Shown in pieces: positions 9,536 through 18,506 of a stretch of 64,000 nucleotides of DNA. This DNA is from Dyadobacter sp. CY312. GTDB lineage: Bacteria; Bacteroidota; Bacteroidia; Cytophagales; Spirosomataceae. Positions within the stretch are counted from its first letter, which is position 1. Every line of letters begins with the position of its first letter. The translations under genes were made by a program, and so were the position numbers. The stretch covers positions 62,001 through 126,000 of the forward strand of contig NZ_JAJUXG010000018.1 of NCBI RefSeq assembly GCF_021390535.1, in the 5' to 3' direction. Under the pieces are notes generated by a model that ran no database searches, was not told the DNA's origin, and worked only from the letters and a program-made list of their open reading frames with translations.

Positions 9536-10551
9536 TTTTTCGGTGTGATTTTTAATTGCCAATTCCAGGCGTCGCGCAATGCTTCCGCCATCGTTTTTTC
9601 AGCTTTCCATTTCATTATATTGTTGACTTTATCGGATTGCGCATATATCTTTTCCACATCTCCTTCTCTTCTCGCCCCGATCGTATAGTTAAGCTTAACG
9701 CCATTTACTTCCTGAAAAGTATTGATGAGCTCCAGAACAGTGTAACCTTCGCCTGTTCCAACATTGAACACATCATAATAGTCGGCCTGTTTCTGTTCAT
9801 CCAGAAGCTCAAGAGCTTTCACGTGTGCTTTTGCAAGGTCAACAACGTGAATGAAGTCTCTCACGCAAGTTCCGTCGGCAGTGTCATAGTCGTTTCCGAA
9901 AACCGTAAGCGACTGGCGCAAACCTGCTGCTGTTTGTGTTATAAAGGGCACCAAGTTACTCGGAACTCCATTTGGCAGCTCTCCGATCAATGCGGATTCG
10001 TGCGCGCCAATCGGATTAAAGTAACGTAAACAAATTGCTTTTATACCCGGTGCCGAATGCACATGGTCTCGGATGATATCCTCTGCAATCGCTTTGGTAT
10101 TTCCATAAGGTGAAGTAGCAGGCTGCCTTGGTGTCAATTCAGTCACCGGAAGTTGCTCCGGCTGCCCGTAAACTGTGCAAGACGAAGAGAATACGAAATT
10201 TTTCACATCAAACTCCTTCATTACTCTTAGCAAAACGAGCAGTGAAATCAGGTTGTTTTCGTAGTAATCAAGCGGTTTATCTACGGATTCACCAACAGCC
10301 TTATATGCTGCGAAATGAATTACCCCGTCGAATTTTTCCGTTGCAAACAAATTCCTTACCTTTTCTATATCATTACAGTCGATGTTATAAAATGGAAAAT
10401 CTTTCCCGGTAATTTCTTTTATTCCTTTAAGTACGTTGAGATCAGAATTATAAAGATTATCAACAATAACAGGTTCAAATCCGGCTCTATCCAGTTCAAC
10501 TACTGTGTGGGAGCCAATGAAACCCACACCGCCAGTTACAAGAATTTTCAT
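9532..10551 (-). CDS. galE: UDP-glucose 4-epimerase
   Basis: Interconverts UDP-glucose and UDP-galactose with bound NAD. The 339-residue protein begins with GGVGFIGSHTVVELDRAG, has FSSSCTVYGQPEQLPVTE, the catalytic YGNTK motif, and LRYFNPIGAHESALIGE, all specific for GalE rather than other SDR epimerases. It is the first gene of the sugar-nucleotide unit and overlaps rfbB by four bases. The upstream 200 bases hold A/T homopolymers and a TAGCTTTC box that resembles the Bacteroidetes -7 element, possibly its promoter. Confidence 0.96.
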   Translation of the reverse strand: MKILVTGGVGFIGSHTVVELDRAGFEPVIVDNLYNSDLNVLKGIKEITGKDFPFYNIDCNDIEKVRNLFATEKFDGVIHFAAYKAVGESVDKPLDYYENNLISLLVLLRVMKEFDVKNFVFSSSCTVYGQPEQLPVTELTPRQPATSPYGNTKAIAEDIIRDHVHSAPGIKAICLRYFNPIGAHESALIGELPNGVPSNLVPFITQTAAGLRQSLTVFGNDYDTADGTCVRDFIHVVDLAKAHVKALELLDEQKQADYYDVFNVGTGEGYTVLELINTFQEVNGVKLNYTIGARREGDVEKIYAQSDKVNNIMKWKAEKTMAEALRDAWNWQLKITPKK

Positions 10552-10655
10552 ATAATGTGCTGTTACTTTCTCAGATTTTGTGAAACATCAATTTTAGACT
10601 GGATGATACTTTTGAAAGCTAAAAAAAGGTTTTTTTGATATTTTCGCCGGTACAC

Positions 10656-10680
10656 AGTGACAATTCAGGTCACTTTTTTT
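10656..10680 (+). other. Terminator-like hairpin in the galE/SirB1 divergent spacer
   Basis: The arms agtgac (10656-10661) and gtcact (10669-10674) flank a seven-base loop and run directly into seven T. It has the form of an intrinsic terminator on the plus strand, but no plus-strand gene precedes it; it lies about 85 bases before the SirB1-like gene. Its role is unclear. Confidence 0.4.
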
Positions 10681-10764
10681 CCCCGCAAAAGTAGAAAATT
10701 TGACGTCCATAAAAAAAAAATGTTTTTATTTATCCGTTGGTTGTAAAAAGCAGATTTGAGGAAA

Positions 10765-11613
10765 ATGAACCAGAGAGAAATTAAAGCACTAATATCCCTA
10801 CTTGATGACGATGATCATGAAGTAACTCAACACGTTGAAGATAAAATACTATCACTCGGGGGCAATGTGATTCCGTTTCTTGAATCGGAGTGGGAAGAAA
10901 GTTTCAATCCAATCATTCAACGCAAAATTGAAGAACTCATTCATGAACTTCAGTTAAGTATTATGATTGAAAGACTGCAAAGCTGGAAAAACGGAGGAGG
11001 GCTCGATTTGCTGGAAGGCATGTGGATACTCGCAACCTACCTTTACCCAGACCTTTCACTTGAAAAGCTGAAAGCTACTGTGGAGCAACTTCATTACGAT
11101 ATCTGGATACAGTTTCAGGACGAAATGAATGCCGTGGAGCAGGTTAAAAGGATCAACAGCCTCTTCTTTGGATCGATGAATTTTGCTGCAAATACAAAAA
11201 ATTTCCATTCTCCTTCCAATTCCATGATCAACGTCGTACTGGAAAGCAAGAGAGGAAATCCCATTACACTCTGCGTAATCTATTTGTTGGTTGCAAGAAA
11301 ACTAGGCATGCCCGTTTACGGCGTTAACCTGCCTAATCTTTTCGTGCTGACATATAAAGACGAATCAACCCAATTTTATATCAATGTGTTCAACAGGGGA
11401 ATTATTTTTTCCAGAACCGACATTGACCATTACATTGCCCAGTTGAACATTAAATCAAAAGATATTTTTTATCAGCCGTGTACAAACCTGGAAATTATCC
11501 AGCGTGTGCTTCGGAATCTTATTCTTTCGTACGAAAAAACAAGTGATGAAGAAAAAAGTAAGGAGATAGAAAAGATCTTAAAATCAACACTGGAAGACAA
11601 TCAGGAAGATTAA
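10765..11613 (+). CDS. SirB1/transglutaminase-like family protein
   Basis: A 282-residue soluble protein of the SirB1-type transglutaminase-like superfamily. The N-terminal 60 residues are helical and resemble HEAT-like repeats (DDDHEVTQHVEDKILSLG). The core has the usual helix with GGLDLLEGMWILATYLYP, then the family motif RGNPITLCVIYLLVARKLG near residues 167-185. The usual PGHF(L/V) segment that provides the histidine reads LPNLFVLTY here, so the classical catalytic His appears lost. The ATG at 10765 is preferred to a TTG three codons earlier. Convergent with the phosphopantetheinyl transferase gene, only four bases apart. Role of the family is not established. Confidence 0.8.
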   Translation: MNQREIKALISLLDDDDHEVTQHVEDKILSLGGNVIPFLESEWEESFNPIIQRKIEELIHELQLSIMIERLQSWKNGGGLDLLEGMWILATYLYPDLSLEKLKATVEQLHYDIWIQFQDEMNAVEQVKRINSLFFGSMNFAANTKNFHSPSNSMINVVLESKRGNPITLCVIYLLVARKLGMPVYGVNLPNLFVLTYKDESTQFYINVFNRGIIFSRTDIDHYIAQLNIKSKDIFYQPCTNLEIIQRVLRNLILSYEKTSDEEKSKEIEKILKSTLEDNQED

Positions 11614-11617
11614 ACAG

Positions 11618-12247
11618 TTATAAAGCAATAGCCAGGCAGTAGTCGTCAAACCAAAGAAGCCGGATCCGGGAAGTAACTAATTTGTCGTCGTCCAGTAACG
11701 TGCCTGCTATTTCGCTATCGGTAATTGAAAACGGTTTTATTCGTATAGAATCTTTGAAACTGATTTTCTTCTTACCATATAACTTATACAAAGCCTCCTT
11801 GGCACACCAGTACACACAGAGCGTTGCCACATCGTTTCCGGCTTCTTCGTACTCATGTCCTGACAAAAACTTCCGGGCTGTACGGAGCAATTTCTCACTT
11901 TTCTTCTCCATATCTATCCCTACGGACGATTGGAGGTTGATAACCGCGGCTACGTAATCAGCCGTATGAGTTAACGAAATATGGGAATCGTTGTTGACAA
12001 GGAACGCCTTTCCATGTTCGTCTTTATGAGTGCCTTCATAAAATATGCCGGATTCCTCGGCCAAGGTTTTGATAAGCAAGCGGCTTGCAAGCCATTCTCT
12101 TATTTTTTGAGGATGACTTATTGTTTCAAGATCAATGAAATTATATGTTGAACCCAAACTACTGCGCAGTTCGGATTCACTCTCCGTTAAGCTCCACAGC
12201 AACAGCGTACTGTTGGCATCAACCTTTCCGGAATGAACGAGGGGCAT
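11618..12247 (-). CDS. 4'-phosphopantetheinyl transferase superfamily protein (Sfp type)
   Basis: Transfers the phosphopantetheine arm of coenzyme A to carrier proteins of fatty-acid, polyketide or peptide synthesis. The 209-residue protein has the three usual motifs: HISLTHTADYVAAVI, VGIDMEKKSEK (Mg-binding Asp and Glu), and WCAKEALYKLYGKK (second Glu and Lys). This longer single-chain form is Sfp-like rather than AcpS-like. No polyketide or peptide synthetase gene is present in the window, so it may serve a distant locus or the primary acyl carrier protein. Confidence 0.9.
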   Translation of the reverse strand: MPLVHSGKVDANSTLLLWSLTESESELRSSLGSTYNFIDLETISHPQKIREWLASRLLIKTLAEESGIFYEGTHKDEHGKAFLVNNDSHISLTHTADYVAAVINLQSSVGIDMEKKSEKLLRTARKFLSGHEYEEAGNDVATLCVYWCAKEALYKLYGKKKISFKDSIRIKPFSITDSEIAGTLLDDDKLVTSRIRLLWFDDYCLAIAL

Positions 12248-12343
12248 AGTTATTCTGTTTAAAAATTCCGTTCAGGATCGTAATTTAGTCTTTAGTAAAA
12301 GGGTAACCTGATTTAAACTTTTCGCTTACCCTAAAATATCACC

Positions 12344-13246
12344 ATGAATATTCGCAAAATTGATACTTTTTCCGGTCACCGGGACAGTGTTTATACAATT
12401 ATTTCTGACGGCACAGCAAGCGGATTCTATTCTGCGGGCGCAGATGGCTTTGTTATTCAATGGGATCTTGAAAAGCCCGACCTGGGAAAACTCGTTGCGC
12501 GTGCAGGAACGTCTGTATATGCTTTGTGCTTTGATGAAGTCCATAAAAAGTTGTGGGTTGGCCAGAACTTTGAAGGCATTCAACTGATTGACATTACGAC
12601 AGGAACCATATCGGCTACTGCAAAAATTACCACAGCCGCCATTTTTGATATTAAAATTTGGGAAGATAAAGCATTGATTGCTCTGGGAGACGGTGTAATT
12701 GTAATTATGGATGTAAAGAACTTTGCAGTACAAAAGCATATCAAAGTATCTGAAAAAAGTATCCGTTCTATTGCCGTCAATCCACTCACAAGGGAGTTTG
12801 CTACCGGAGATAGCGGCCACAACATTCACATTTTCGGTCTGGATGATTTTCAACTGAAAAAGACAGTTCAATCTCATACTAATTCGGTATTTTCTGTTCA
12901 ATATTCGCCAGACAACCGACTGCTGTTCAGCATGGGTCGCGACGCGCATCTCAAAATATGGAATGCGGACAAAAACTATGAAGCAGTAGCTGATATTGCT
13001 GCTCATATGTATGCTGTAAATCATTTAAGCCACAGCCCGGATGGACAGTATTTCGCAACCTGCAGCATGGATAAATCCATAAAGGTGTGGGACGGAGCGA
13101 CCTTTAAGCTTAAGAAAATAATTGACCGGTCACGGCATGCGGGACATGGTACATCTGTGAACCGACTGCTTTGGACAGATTACCAGAATCTATTAATATC
13201 CTGCAGTGATGATCGTATGATATCGGTCTGGGAAGTGCAGGCGTAG
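12344..13246 (+). CDS. WD40 repeat protein
   Basis: A 300-residue protein made almost entirely of WD40 repeats, predicted to form a single seven-bladed beta-propeller. Blades end in recognisable GH...WD-type signatures such as AGADGFVIQWDL, MGRDAHLKIWNAD, CSMDKSIKVWDGA and CSDDRMISVWEVQA. There is no signal peptide or membrane segment, so it should be cytosolic and act as a protein-interaction platform. Partners are not evident. It is flanked by a divergent transferase gene upstream (96 bases) and the DivIVA-like gene 104 bases downstream. Confidence 0.92.
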   Translation: MNIRKIDTFSGHRDSVYTIISDGTASGFYSAGADGFVIQWDLEKPDLGKLVARAGTSVYALCFDEVHKKLWVGQNFEGIQLIDITTGTISATAKITTAAIFDIKIWEDKALIALGDGVIVIMDVKNFAVQKHIKVSEKSIRSIAVNPLTREFATGDSGHNIHIFGLDDFQLKKTVQSHTNSVFSVQYSPDNRLLFSMGRDAHLKIWNADKNYEAVADIAAHMYAVNHLSHSPDGQYFATCSMDKSIKVWDGATFKLKKIIDRSRHAGHGTSVNRLLWTDYQNLLISCSDDRMISVWEVQA

Positions 13247-13350
13247 CATACTTTTAAAATGGTAAAATTGGCAAATACTTTGAAAAGTGATTCATATATC
13301 TTTAACTTACGCCGCCATTATTCAATACATAAAAAAGCAGATATCACATC

Positions 13351-14280
13351 ATGAAAATTTCCGCAATAGACATACGTAAGCATACGTTTGAAAAGATTTT
13401 CAGAGGTTATGACCCGGACGAGGTAGATGCTTTTCTCAACTCACTATCACAGGAATGGGAGCGTTTCTCAAGCGAAAACGGTCTGTTAAAGATGCAGTTG
13501 GAATATGCAGAAAAAGAGCTAAGTAAGCTAAAAGATATAGAATCAACACTTTTCCGCACCTTGAAAAGTGCCGAGGACGTAAGTAAGCAAATTGAGAAGG
13601 AAGCAAATGAAAATGCCGAGAAAAGGATTGCTGAGGCTCAGGAAACGGCTAACAATCTTGTAGAAGAAGCTGAGCGACGTACCACACAAGTTATTAAGGA
13701 AACCGAAGATAAACTTGAACGTTTTAAGAAGGATTTTGCAGCTGAGGTTAAATTACAGGAAAGAGATTTCAGAGCTATCGAGAATTTTAGAGATAATCTG
13801 ATAGTTCAACTTGCTTCTTTGGCCAACAATACGATTGAAACCGTAGAACGCTTCGAGCAGAAATATGATAAAGAATCTGTTTTGAATAAAATGGACGAGA
13901 TAAAACAGCATATTTCTGAAATTGAGATACCACGCAAACCTAGCTTCGCTTCTGAAATTAGAGAATCGGAAAATATCGAAGAAGAAGCTACGGTAATTCT
14001 GAATGATGAAAAACCAGAAGTTGCTTTTGAGGTAATTGATGTAGAAGAGGAAGACGAAGTTTTAGTAACAGAAGAGGTGGAAGAGGTCGTTGAACCAATT
14101 GCTGAAACAAAACAGGAAACCGTAGCAGAGGAAGTTCGAAGTGCTGCAGACGAAGCGAATGAAGCTTTGGCAGAATTGCAAAAATCGCGTGAGGAAGCTC
14201 CTGCAGTTAACAAACCAAGAGTTCACGAAAGTAACCAGGCTCCGAAAGGCGGAGGAGGTTCATTCTTTGATCAAATATAA
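13351..14280 (+). CDS. DivIVA domain-containing coiled-coil protein
   Basis: A 309-residue acidic protein. Residues 1-40 match the DivIVA membrane-targeting head (IDIRKHTFEKIFRGYDPDEV followed by DAFLNSLSQEW), and residues 45-170 are a long predicted coiled coil rich in Glu, Lys and Ala. Beyond about residue 190 the chain is low-complexity and strongly acidic (repeats of Glu and Val), ending in GGGGSFFDQI. DivIVA proteins bind curved membrane and organise pole or septum functions in Gram-positive bacteria; its role in Bacteroidota is not well defined. folB begins 6 bases after its stop in the same frame, so they are cotranscribed. Confidence 0.9.
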   Translation: MKISAIDIRKHTFEKIFRGYDPDEVDAFLNSLSQEWERFSSENGLLKMQLEYAEKELSKLKDIESTLFRTLKSAEDVSKQIEKEANENAEKRIAEAQETANNLVEEAERRTTQVIKETEDKLERFKKDFAAEVKLQERDFRAIENFRDNLIVQLASLANNTIETVERFEQKYDKESVLNKMDEIKQHISEIEIPRKPSFASEIRESENIEEEATVILNDEKPEVAFEVIDVEEEDEVLVTEEVEEVVEPIAETKQETVAEEVRSAADEANEALAELQKSREEAPAVNKPRVHESNQAPKGGGGSFFDQI

Positions 14281-14286
14281 TTTACA

Positions 14287-14637
14287 TTGGGAACCATTGC
14301 ACTGGAAGGGCTGGAATTTTTCGCTTATCACGGTTATTATCCGGAAGAGCAGCTGATAGGAAATAAATATGCCCTGGACATCACCGTGGAAACGGATTTT
14401 CACGAAGCAGCCAGGCATGACAAGTTGAGCGAAACGGTAAATTATGCCACGCTTTATCAAATTGCAACCAAGGTGATGAAAGAGCCTGCAAAACTATTGG
14501 AACACATTGCTTTCAAAGTTATTGCAAATATTCGGGAGCATTATCCCAATGTGGCAAACATTACAGTGAGAGTATCCAAATTCAACCCTCCTGTGGGCGG
14601 CGTCTGTGCAAGATCCGTGATCACAATGCAGGGATAA
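14287..14637 (+). CDS. folB: Dihydroneopterin aldolase
   Basis: Folate-pathway enzyme that cleaves dihydroneopterin to 6-hydroxymethyl-dihydropterin and glycolaldehyde. The 116-residue chain has the usual length and motifs: LEGLEFFAYHGYYPEEQLIG, with the substrate-binding Glu, then DKLSETVNYATLY and the C-terminal KFNPPVGG. The start is TTG at 14287: the in-frame stop of the preceding gene is only 6 bases upstream, and no ATG precedes the conserved region. A strong hairpin terminator begins immediately after the stop. Cotranscription with the DivIVA-like gene is likely. Confidence 0.93.
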   Translation: MGTIALEGLEFFAYHGYYPEEQLIGNKYALDITVETDFHEAARHDKLSETVNYATLYQIATKVMKEPAKLLEHIAFKVIANIREHYPNVANITVRVSKFNPPVGGVCARSVITMQG

Positions 14638-14638
14638 T

Positions 14639-14678
14639 GAAAAAGAGGCCACAGCGAACATGCTGCGGCCTCTTTTTC
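14639..14678. terminator. Bidirectional terminator after folB
   Basis: Seventeen-base arms (14639-14655 and 14662-14678) pair with one mismatch around a six-base loop; A-rich and T-rich flanks provide U tracts in both directions. It lies between the convergent folB and rhodanese genes. Confidence 0.9.
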
Positions 14679-14695
14679 ATTACATGGTCTGTTTG

Positions 14696-14998
14696 TTATT
14701 GCTCCTCCAATTCTCTGAAAGCCAAAATACCTCCAACCACATTTCTTGCATTGGTAAATCCGCGTGATTCCAGGAAACTTACCGCCTTACCACTTCTTGC
14801 TCCTGAACGGCAATGAATGATAATTTCTGAATCTTTAAGATCTTCAAGTTCATCCAGATGATCAGGCAACTCTGCCAATGGGATCAGGATTGCACCCAGA
14901 TTATCCTCCTCGTATTCATGTTCTTCTCTTACGTCATAAAAATGAAGATCCTCTCCTTTTTCCAAACGTTCCTTTAATTCCGCTACTGTAATATCCAT
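14696..14998 (-). CDS. Rhodanese-like domain protein
   Basis: A single-domain rhodanese of 100 residues, predicted to move sulfane sulfur or act as a redox/thiol carrier in the cytosol. It starts with DITVAELKERLEKGEDLHFYDVREEHEYE, and the active-site loop is CRSGARSGKAVSFL, whose Cys would carry the persulfide. It is a stand-alone gene between the folB terminator and the T9SS cargo gene (26 bases upstream on the same strand). Partners are unknown. Confidence 0.9.
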   Translation of the reverse strand: MDITVAELKERLEKGEDLHFYDVREEHEYEEDNLGAILIPLAELPDHLDELEDLKDSEIIIHCRSGARSGKAVSFLESRGFTNARNVVGGILAFRELEEQ

Positions 14999-15024
14999 GA
15001 CAAGTGATTTTTTATTAGAATAAG

Positions 15025-16893
15025 CTATTTTACGATTACTACCTTCTGTGTGAAAGATCGCCTCCCATCAGTTGATTTCAATATGTACATCCCATTAGGA
15101 ACATTCAATGTTTCAGAGCGTTGCCCTGACTGAGGCACCACAGTTCTCATTAAACGCCCTTCAACAGAATACACATCAATTTTTTTCAAATTGTTACTTT
15201 TCCAATTGATCACACCATTTCCGGGATTTGGAAAAAGAACCATTCCCCAATCATCCGCCGGCTCTAACCCACCTGTTACCTTGGGACCTTTAACTCCCAA
15301 ATAAGGACGAATCATAATGTTTCCTTTCAGTTCGTCCGCTGTCGCCCATGTAGTAGACAAGCTGGAAAAAATGCGCCCATTGGTAGTCGAATTCCTGTCC
15401 AAACCAATAGATACCGGCAGCTCATTCAATTGAAGCCATCCCACATAAAAGGTTTCTGGCACCAACACTCCTTCCTCGAACTTACAATCCAGAAATCCAT
15501 TGCGTGAGTCTGGGTATTTTACGGCAATTGCCTGTTGTTTCAAAAGAGCGCCGGGCACGCCATTGTTGTCATCATAAAGCTGTACTACAAAACCCTGCCC
15601 TGTAACATCAGTACCAAATGGAACCAACGCCAATCGCACGCCGCCAATATAATCCGACTTAGCGATTGTGAATTTAACAGCTGCCCTGGCGAGTTTCTGG
15701 GTTATCTGAACTCCATATTCTGCACTACCATCATCATATGCATAATAATCATCTAGATTCGTAACCGCGCTCACACTGTCATTCCTGCTCAAATCCCCAA
15801 TTGGATTTTGATCATCCGTTGCTAACAGTTGAAACTTATAACGTAAACTTATTCGTTTCGAAGTATCGGCAGGCAATGGCGCTATTGGAATATTAACTCT
15901 CTGCTGTTGACTCCCTTTTATATCGTCACCGGGGTAGTTTGAATCAGCAAATACCGTTTTACTTCTCTCATCCTTTACAGAAAAAGTGTAGGTGAATTTA
16001 TTGGGACCCTCATTCCGGTTAATCACATCGGTAGCCACAGAAGCAGCCGTATACTTCGCTGCATCCAGCCTGTAATGCGCCAACGGCATTGCACTATATC
16101 CTTTTAAAAAGCTCGTCAACGGATTCCTAACCGTGATATCGGCCATAAATTGATCCTTCGAAGTTCGCTTAGCATTGAGGTATACATAATCCAGATGCCA
16201 CATATCATACATACCCGAATTACGTCCGAAAGACCGGAAGCGAAATTGAAACTTATCATGAAAATACTTTTGCTCCGTTATTTTTACGAATTTCTGTTGA
16301 AAAGCAGTGTCAATGATGTCACCTTGCTGCTTCCAGGTTTCCTCCCAGTTTCCCTGGACATCCAAAAATTCCAGACTCATAAAATCAGATGAGTCAGGTC
16401 TTTCGCCCAATCCTCTTCCCAGCCAGTAAAAACTAATGTAAATCGAATCTTTCGCTGCTCGGGTGGATAAATTGATAGGCTGTGAAGTTAGCGTATCGTT
16501 GTAGTCTTCACGCAAAGGGCTGGTAGAATTATAAGGTCTGCCAGATGCATTCAATCCGTCAAAAGTTGCAATATTTATTGACGGATGATTGTTGGTCAGC
16601 GTATTATTAATAAACACTCCGCTACCCGACATCCAATAAGCCGTATCCGGACGAGTTCCCTTTGCAGTGGAAAAATCATCAAAAAATGGCAGGTCTAATG
16701 CCGCAGCAGTTCTCGCTGCGGATTTATGCAGTATTTGTTCGTTCTGAAAATTACGGCTTTCATTAGGTACAATTCTCAATTGAGCCCATGCTTCCCCGGA
16801 CTGAATTAACACCAGCAAAAACAACAAACATAATTTTAAAGAACAAGTGAGCCCGTTGTCACTTCTATTCCGGGAGGGTACCTTCATTTTCAA
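15025..16893 (-). CDS. Secreted protein with type IX secretion C-terminal sorting domain
   Basis: A 622-residue exported protein. The signal peptide spans residues 15-38 (LKLCLLFLLVLIQSGEAWAQ). The final 75 residues form a type A sorting domain: LFPNPGNGVINWKSNN, a central VYSVEGRLMRTV strand and NGMYILKSTDGRRSFTQKVV at the end, which directs passage through the T9SS and attachment to the cell surface. The middle (about residues 45-540) has several beta-sandwich-like stretches without a catalytic motif I recognise. The start overlaps the end of the PASTA gene by 29 bases; the alternative ATG at 16887 also overlaps. Function of the passenger is unknown. Confidence 0.85.
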   Translation of the reverse strand: MKMKVPSRNRSDNGLTCSLKLCLLFLLVLIQSGEAWAQLRIVPNESRNFQNEQILHKSAARTAAALDLPFFDDFSTAKGTRPDTAYWMSGSGVFINNTLTNNHPSINIATFDGLNASGRPYNSTSPLREDYNDTLTSQPINLSTRAAKDSIYISFYWLGRGLGERPDSSDFMSLEFLDVQGNWEETWKQQGDIIDTAFQQKFVKITEQKYFHDKFQFRFRSFGRNSGMYDMWHLDYVYLNAKRTSKDQFMADITVRNPLTSFLKGYSAMPLAHYRLDAAKYTAASVATDVINRNEGPNKFTYTFSVKDERSKTVFADSNYPGDDIKGSQQQRVNIPIAPLPADTSKRISLRYKFQLLATDDQNPIGDLSRNDSVSAVTNLDDYYAYDDGSAEYGVQITQKLARAAVKFTIAKSDYIGGVRLALVPFGTDVTGQGFVVQLYDDNNGVPGALLKQQAIAVKYPDSRNGFLDCKFEEGVLVPETFYVGWLQLNELPVSIGLDRNSTTNGRIFSSLSTTWATADELKGNIMIRPYLGVKGPKVTGGLEPADDWGMVLFPNPGNGVINWKSNNLKKIDVYSVEGRLMRTVVPQSGQRSETLNVPNGMYILKSTDGRRSFTQKVVIVK

Positions 16894-17662
16894 TAGATTC
16901 AGCTGCCTGAGGTGTTACCCACAAATCGATTACATCACCAATTCTTACATTACTGCCTCCTTCGGGATTTTGGCGGACCACTGCTCCCGCAGTCTGGCCT
17001 TCTTCCAAAGGAACTGTCATGATCTGACCAATTTTAAGACCAGCTCCGATAATCACAATTTTGGCTTCGTCCAGCGGCATATCGATTACCGAGGGTGCCT
17101 CAAATTGTGCGGTACCTAGTCCTTCTCCCAATTCCAAATCTATTCTCGAACCTTTGGCAATAGGCTGCCCTGGTTCAATTACCCGCCCGTTATACATTTG
17201 GCGTAAAACAGCATTTTGAGCCATGTCTGGCACATACGAAATATTCCCTTCTTCAAGCCCCGCACTTTTTAAGAGCTGTTGCGCACTTCGGTGCGTCATG
17301 TCTGTCAACTTGGGCATCTTGATAAGTGGAGCCGTACGCGAAACTACGGTAACATATATTTTCCTTCCCTCTTTAACCTTTTCTCCCGGCAACGGATATT
17401 GAGCCAGAATGGTTAAAGGAGCTATATTAGCCACGAAAGTACAGTCACTAACTTCATAGCGTAAATCCCTGGAGTCAAGAAAATCTTCCAACCCTTCTAC
17501 ACTTTTCTTTTTCAGGTCAGGAACAGTAATGGCTTCGCCGTGATTTGTTGTAAAAGGCAAATAGATAAAGAAGAAACCAAGAAAAAACACAAGGATCAGT
17601 GAAATAACGATTCCGATGTGAATAAAAAGGTCACTCCGGGATTGTGTACTAATTTTTGCCAT
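16865..17662 (-). CDS. Membrane-anchored PASTA domain protein
   Basis: A 265-residue protein with one N-terminal membrane helix (residues 12-36) and three periplasmic PASTA repeats, near residues 43-110, 112-182 and 187-257. Each repeat opens with a VPDL/MPKL/APSV-type segment and ends in a beta-strand such as KIYVTVVS or RIDLELGEG. PASTA domains bind peptidoglycan fragments or beta-lactams in penicillin-binding proteins and Ser/Thr kinases; here no kinase or transpeptidase domain is attached, the usual layout in Bacteroidota. It precedes the T9SS cargo gene with overlap, and follows ribE by about 70 bases. Confidence 0.9.
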   Translation of the reverse strand: MAKISTQSRSDLFIHIGIVISLILVFFLGFFFIYLPFTTNHGEAITVPDLKKKSVEGLEDFLDSRDLRYEVSDCTFVANIAPLTILAQYPLPGEKVKEGRKIYVTVVSRTAPLIKMPKLTDMTHRSAQQLLKSAGLEEGNISYVPDMAQNAVLRQMYNGRVIEPGQPIAKGSRIDLELGEGLGTAQFEAPSVIDMPLDEAKIVIIGAGLKIGQIMTVPLEEGQTAGAVVRQNPEGGSNVRIGDVIDLWVTPQAAESIENEGTLPE

Positions 17663-17733
17663 GGAGGTTCGTGAAACAGATATTTTTTAGAAAAGTAAAA
17701 ATAGAAGTAATATTTAAGTATGCCAATAGTCTG

Positions 17734-18324
17734 TTATTGATACCCTCCCAGAATACGCTTGATGTACTTACCTAAAATATCAAATTCGAGGTTTACCCTA
17801 TCACCGACTTCCAGGTTATGAAAATTGGTAAATGAGTATGTATATGGTATAATGGCCACTCTGAAAGTATCACTGGCTGAATTGAAAACGGTAAGACTAA
17901 CCCCATTGATACAAATCGATCCCTTCTCTACAGTAATATTTCCAAGTGTTGGATCATACTGAAAATCAAAAAGCCAGCTTCCATCTCTGTTTTCTTTGTT
18001 GATGCAAACAGCCGTCTGATCCACATGTCCCTGCACAATATGTCCGTCAAAACGTCCTGAGGCAGGCATGCATCGCTCCAGGTTCAGCTTATCTCCTTCT
18101 TTAACCGGGTCGAGATTGGTTTTAATCAGCGTTTCTTCAATAGCCGTAACCTTGTAAGTATCGTTATTGGTTTCTACCACGGTCAGGCAAACGCCGTTAT
18201 GACTAATGCTCTGATCTATCTTAAATTCCCTGGCAATTTCAGCCTTCAAGGTAAAAGTTTTATTTGTTCCTTCGGTTTCAACTTTAATTACTTCTGCCAG
18301 TGCTTCAACAATTCCTGTAAACAT
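17734..18324 (-). CDS. ribE: Riboflavin synthase, alpha subunit
   Basis: Dismutates two 6,7-dimethyl-8-ribityllumazine molecules to riboflavin. Starting at the ATG at 18324, the protein (196 residues) begins with the canonical MFTGIVEALAEV; the open frame extends seven codons further upstream but the family starts here. Two lumazine-binding repeats are visible, the first with SISHNGVCLTVVE, the second with GSICINGVSLTV, plus GHIVQGHVDQTA between them. No FMN riboswitch was recognised in the upstream 180 bases. It is transcribed away from hisB. Confidence 0.95.
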   Translation of the reverse strand: MFTGIVEALAEVIKVETEGTNKTFTLKAEIAREFKIDQSISHNGVCLTVVETNNDTYKVTAIEETLIKTNLDPVKEGDKLNLERCMPASGRFDGHIVQGHVDQTAVCINKENRDGSWLFDFQYDPTLGNITVEKGSICINGVSLTVFNSASDTFRVAIIPYTYSFTNFHNLEVGDRVNLEFDILGKYIKRILGGYQ

Positions 18325-18506
18325 TTCACTTACGTTTAAAAACAATTCTTTTGTAAAGTTACAACATCTTTAAAAACCTTTTTATTCCATTGGCTTGCCG
18401 ATGCGATTTAGTTGCGTATTGGCTTTCCAAATCCATATACTTTGCGAACTTTGTGCAAATTTACTTCTTAGTCCCTACGGGAATTTTACAGCCTATTTTC
18501 CACTCA

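Noticed and set aside
12326-13024. Minus-strand open frame of 232 codons opposite the WD40 gene
   Set aside because: Fully contained in a confident WD40 repeat gene; composition and lack of motif mark it as a shadow.
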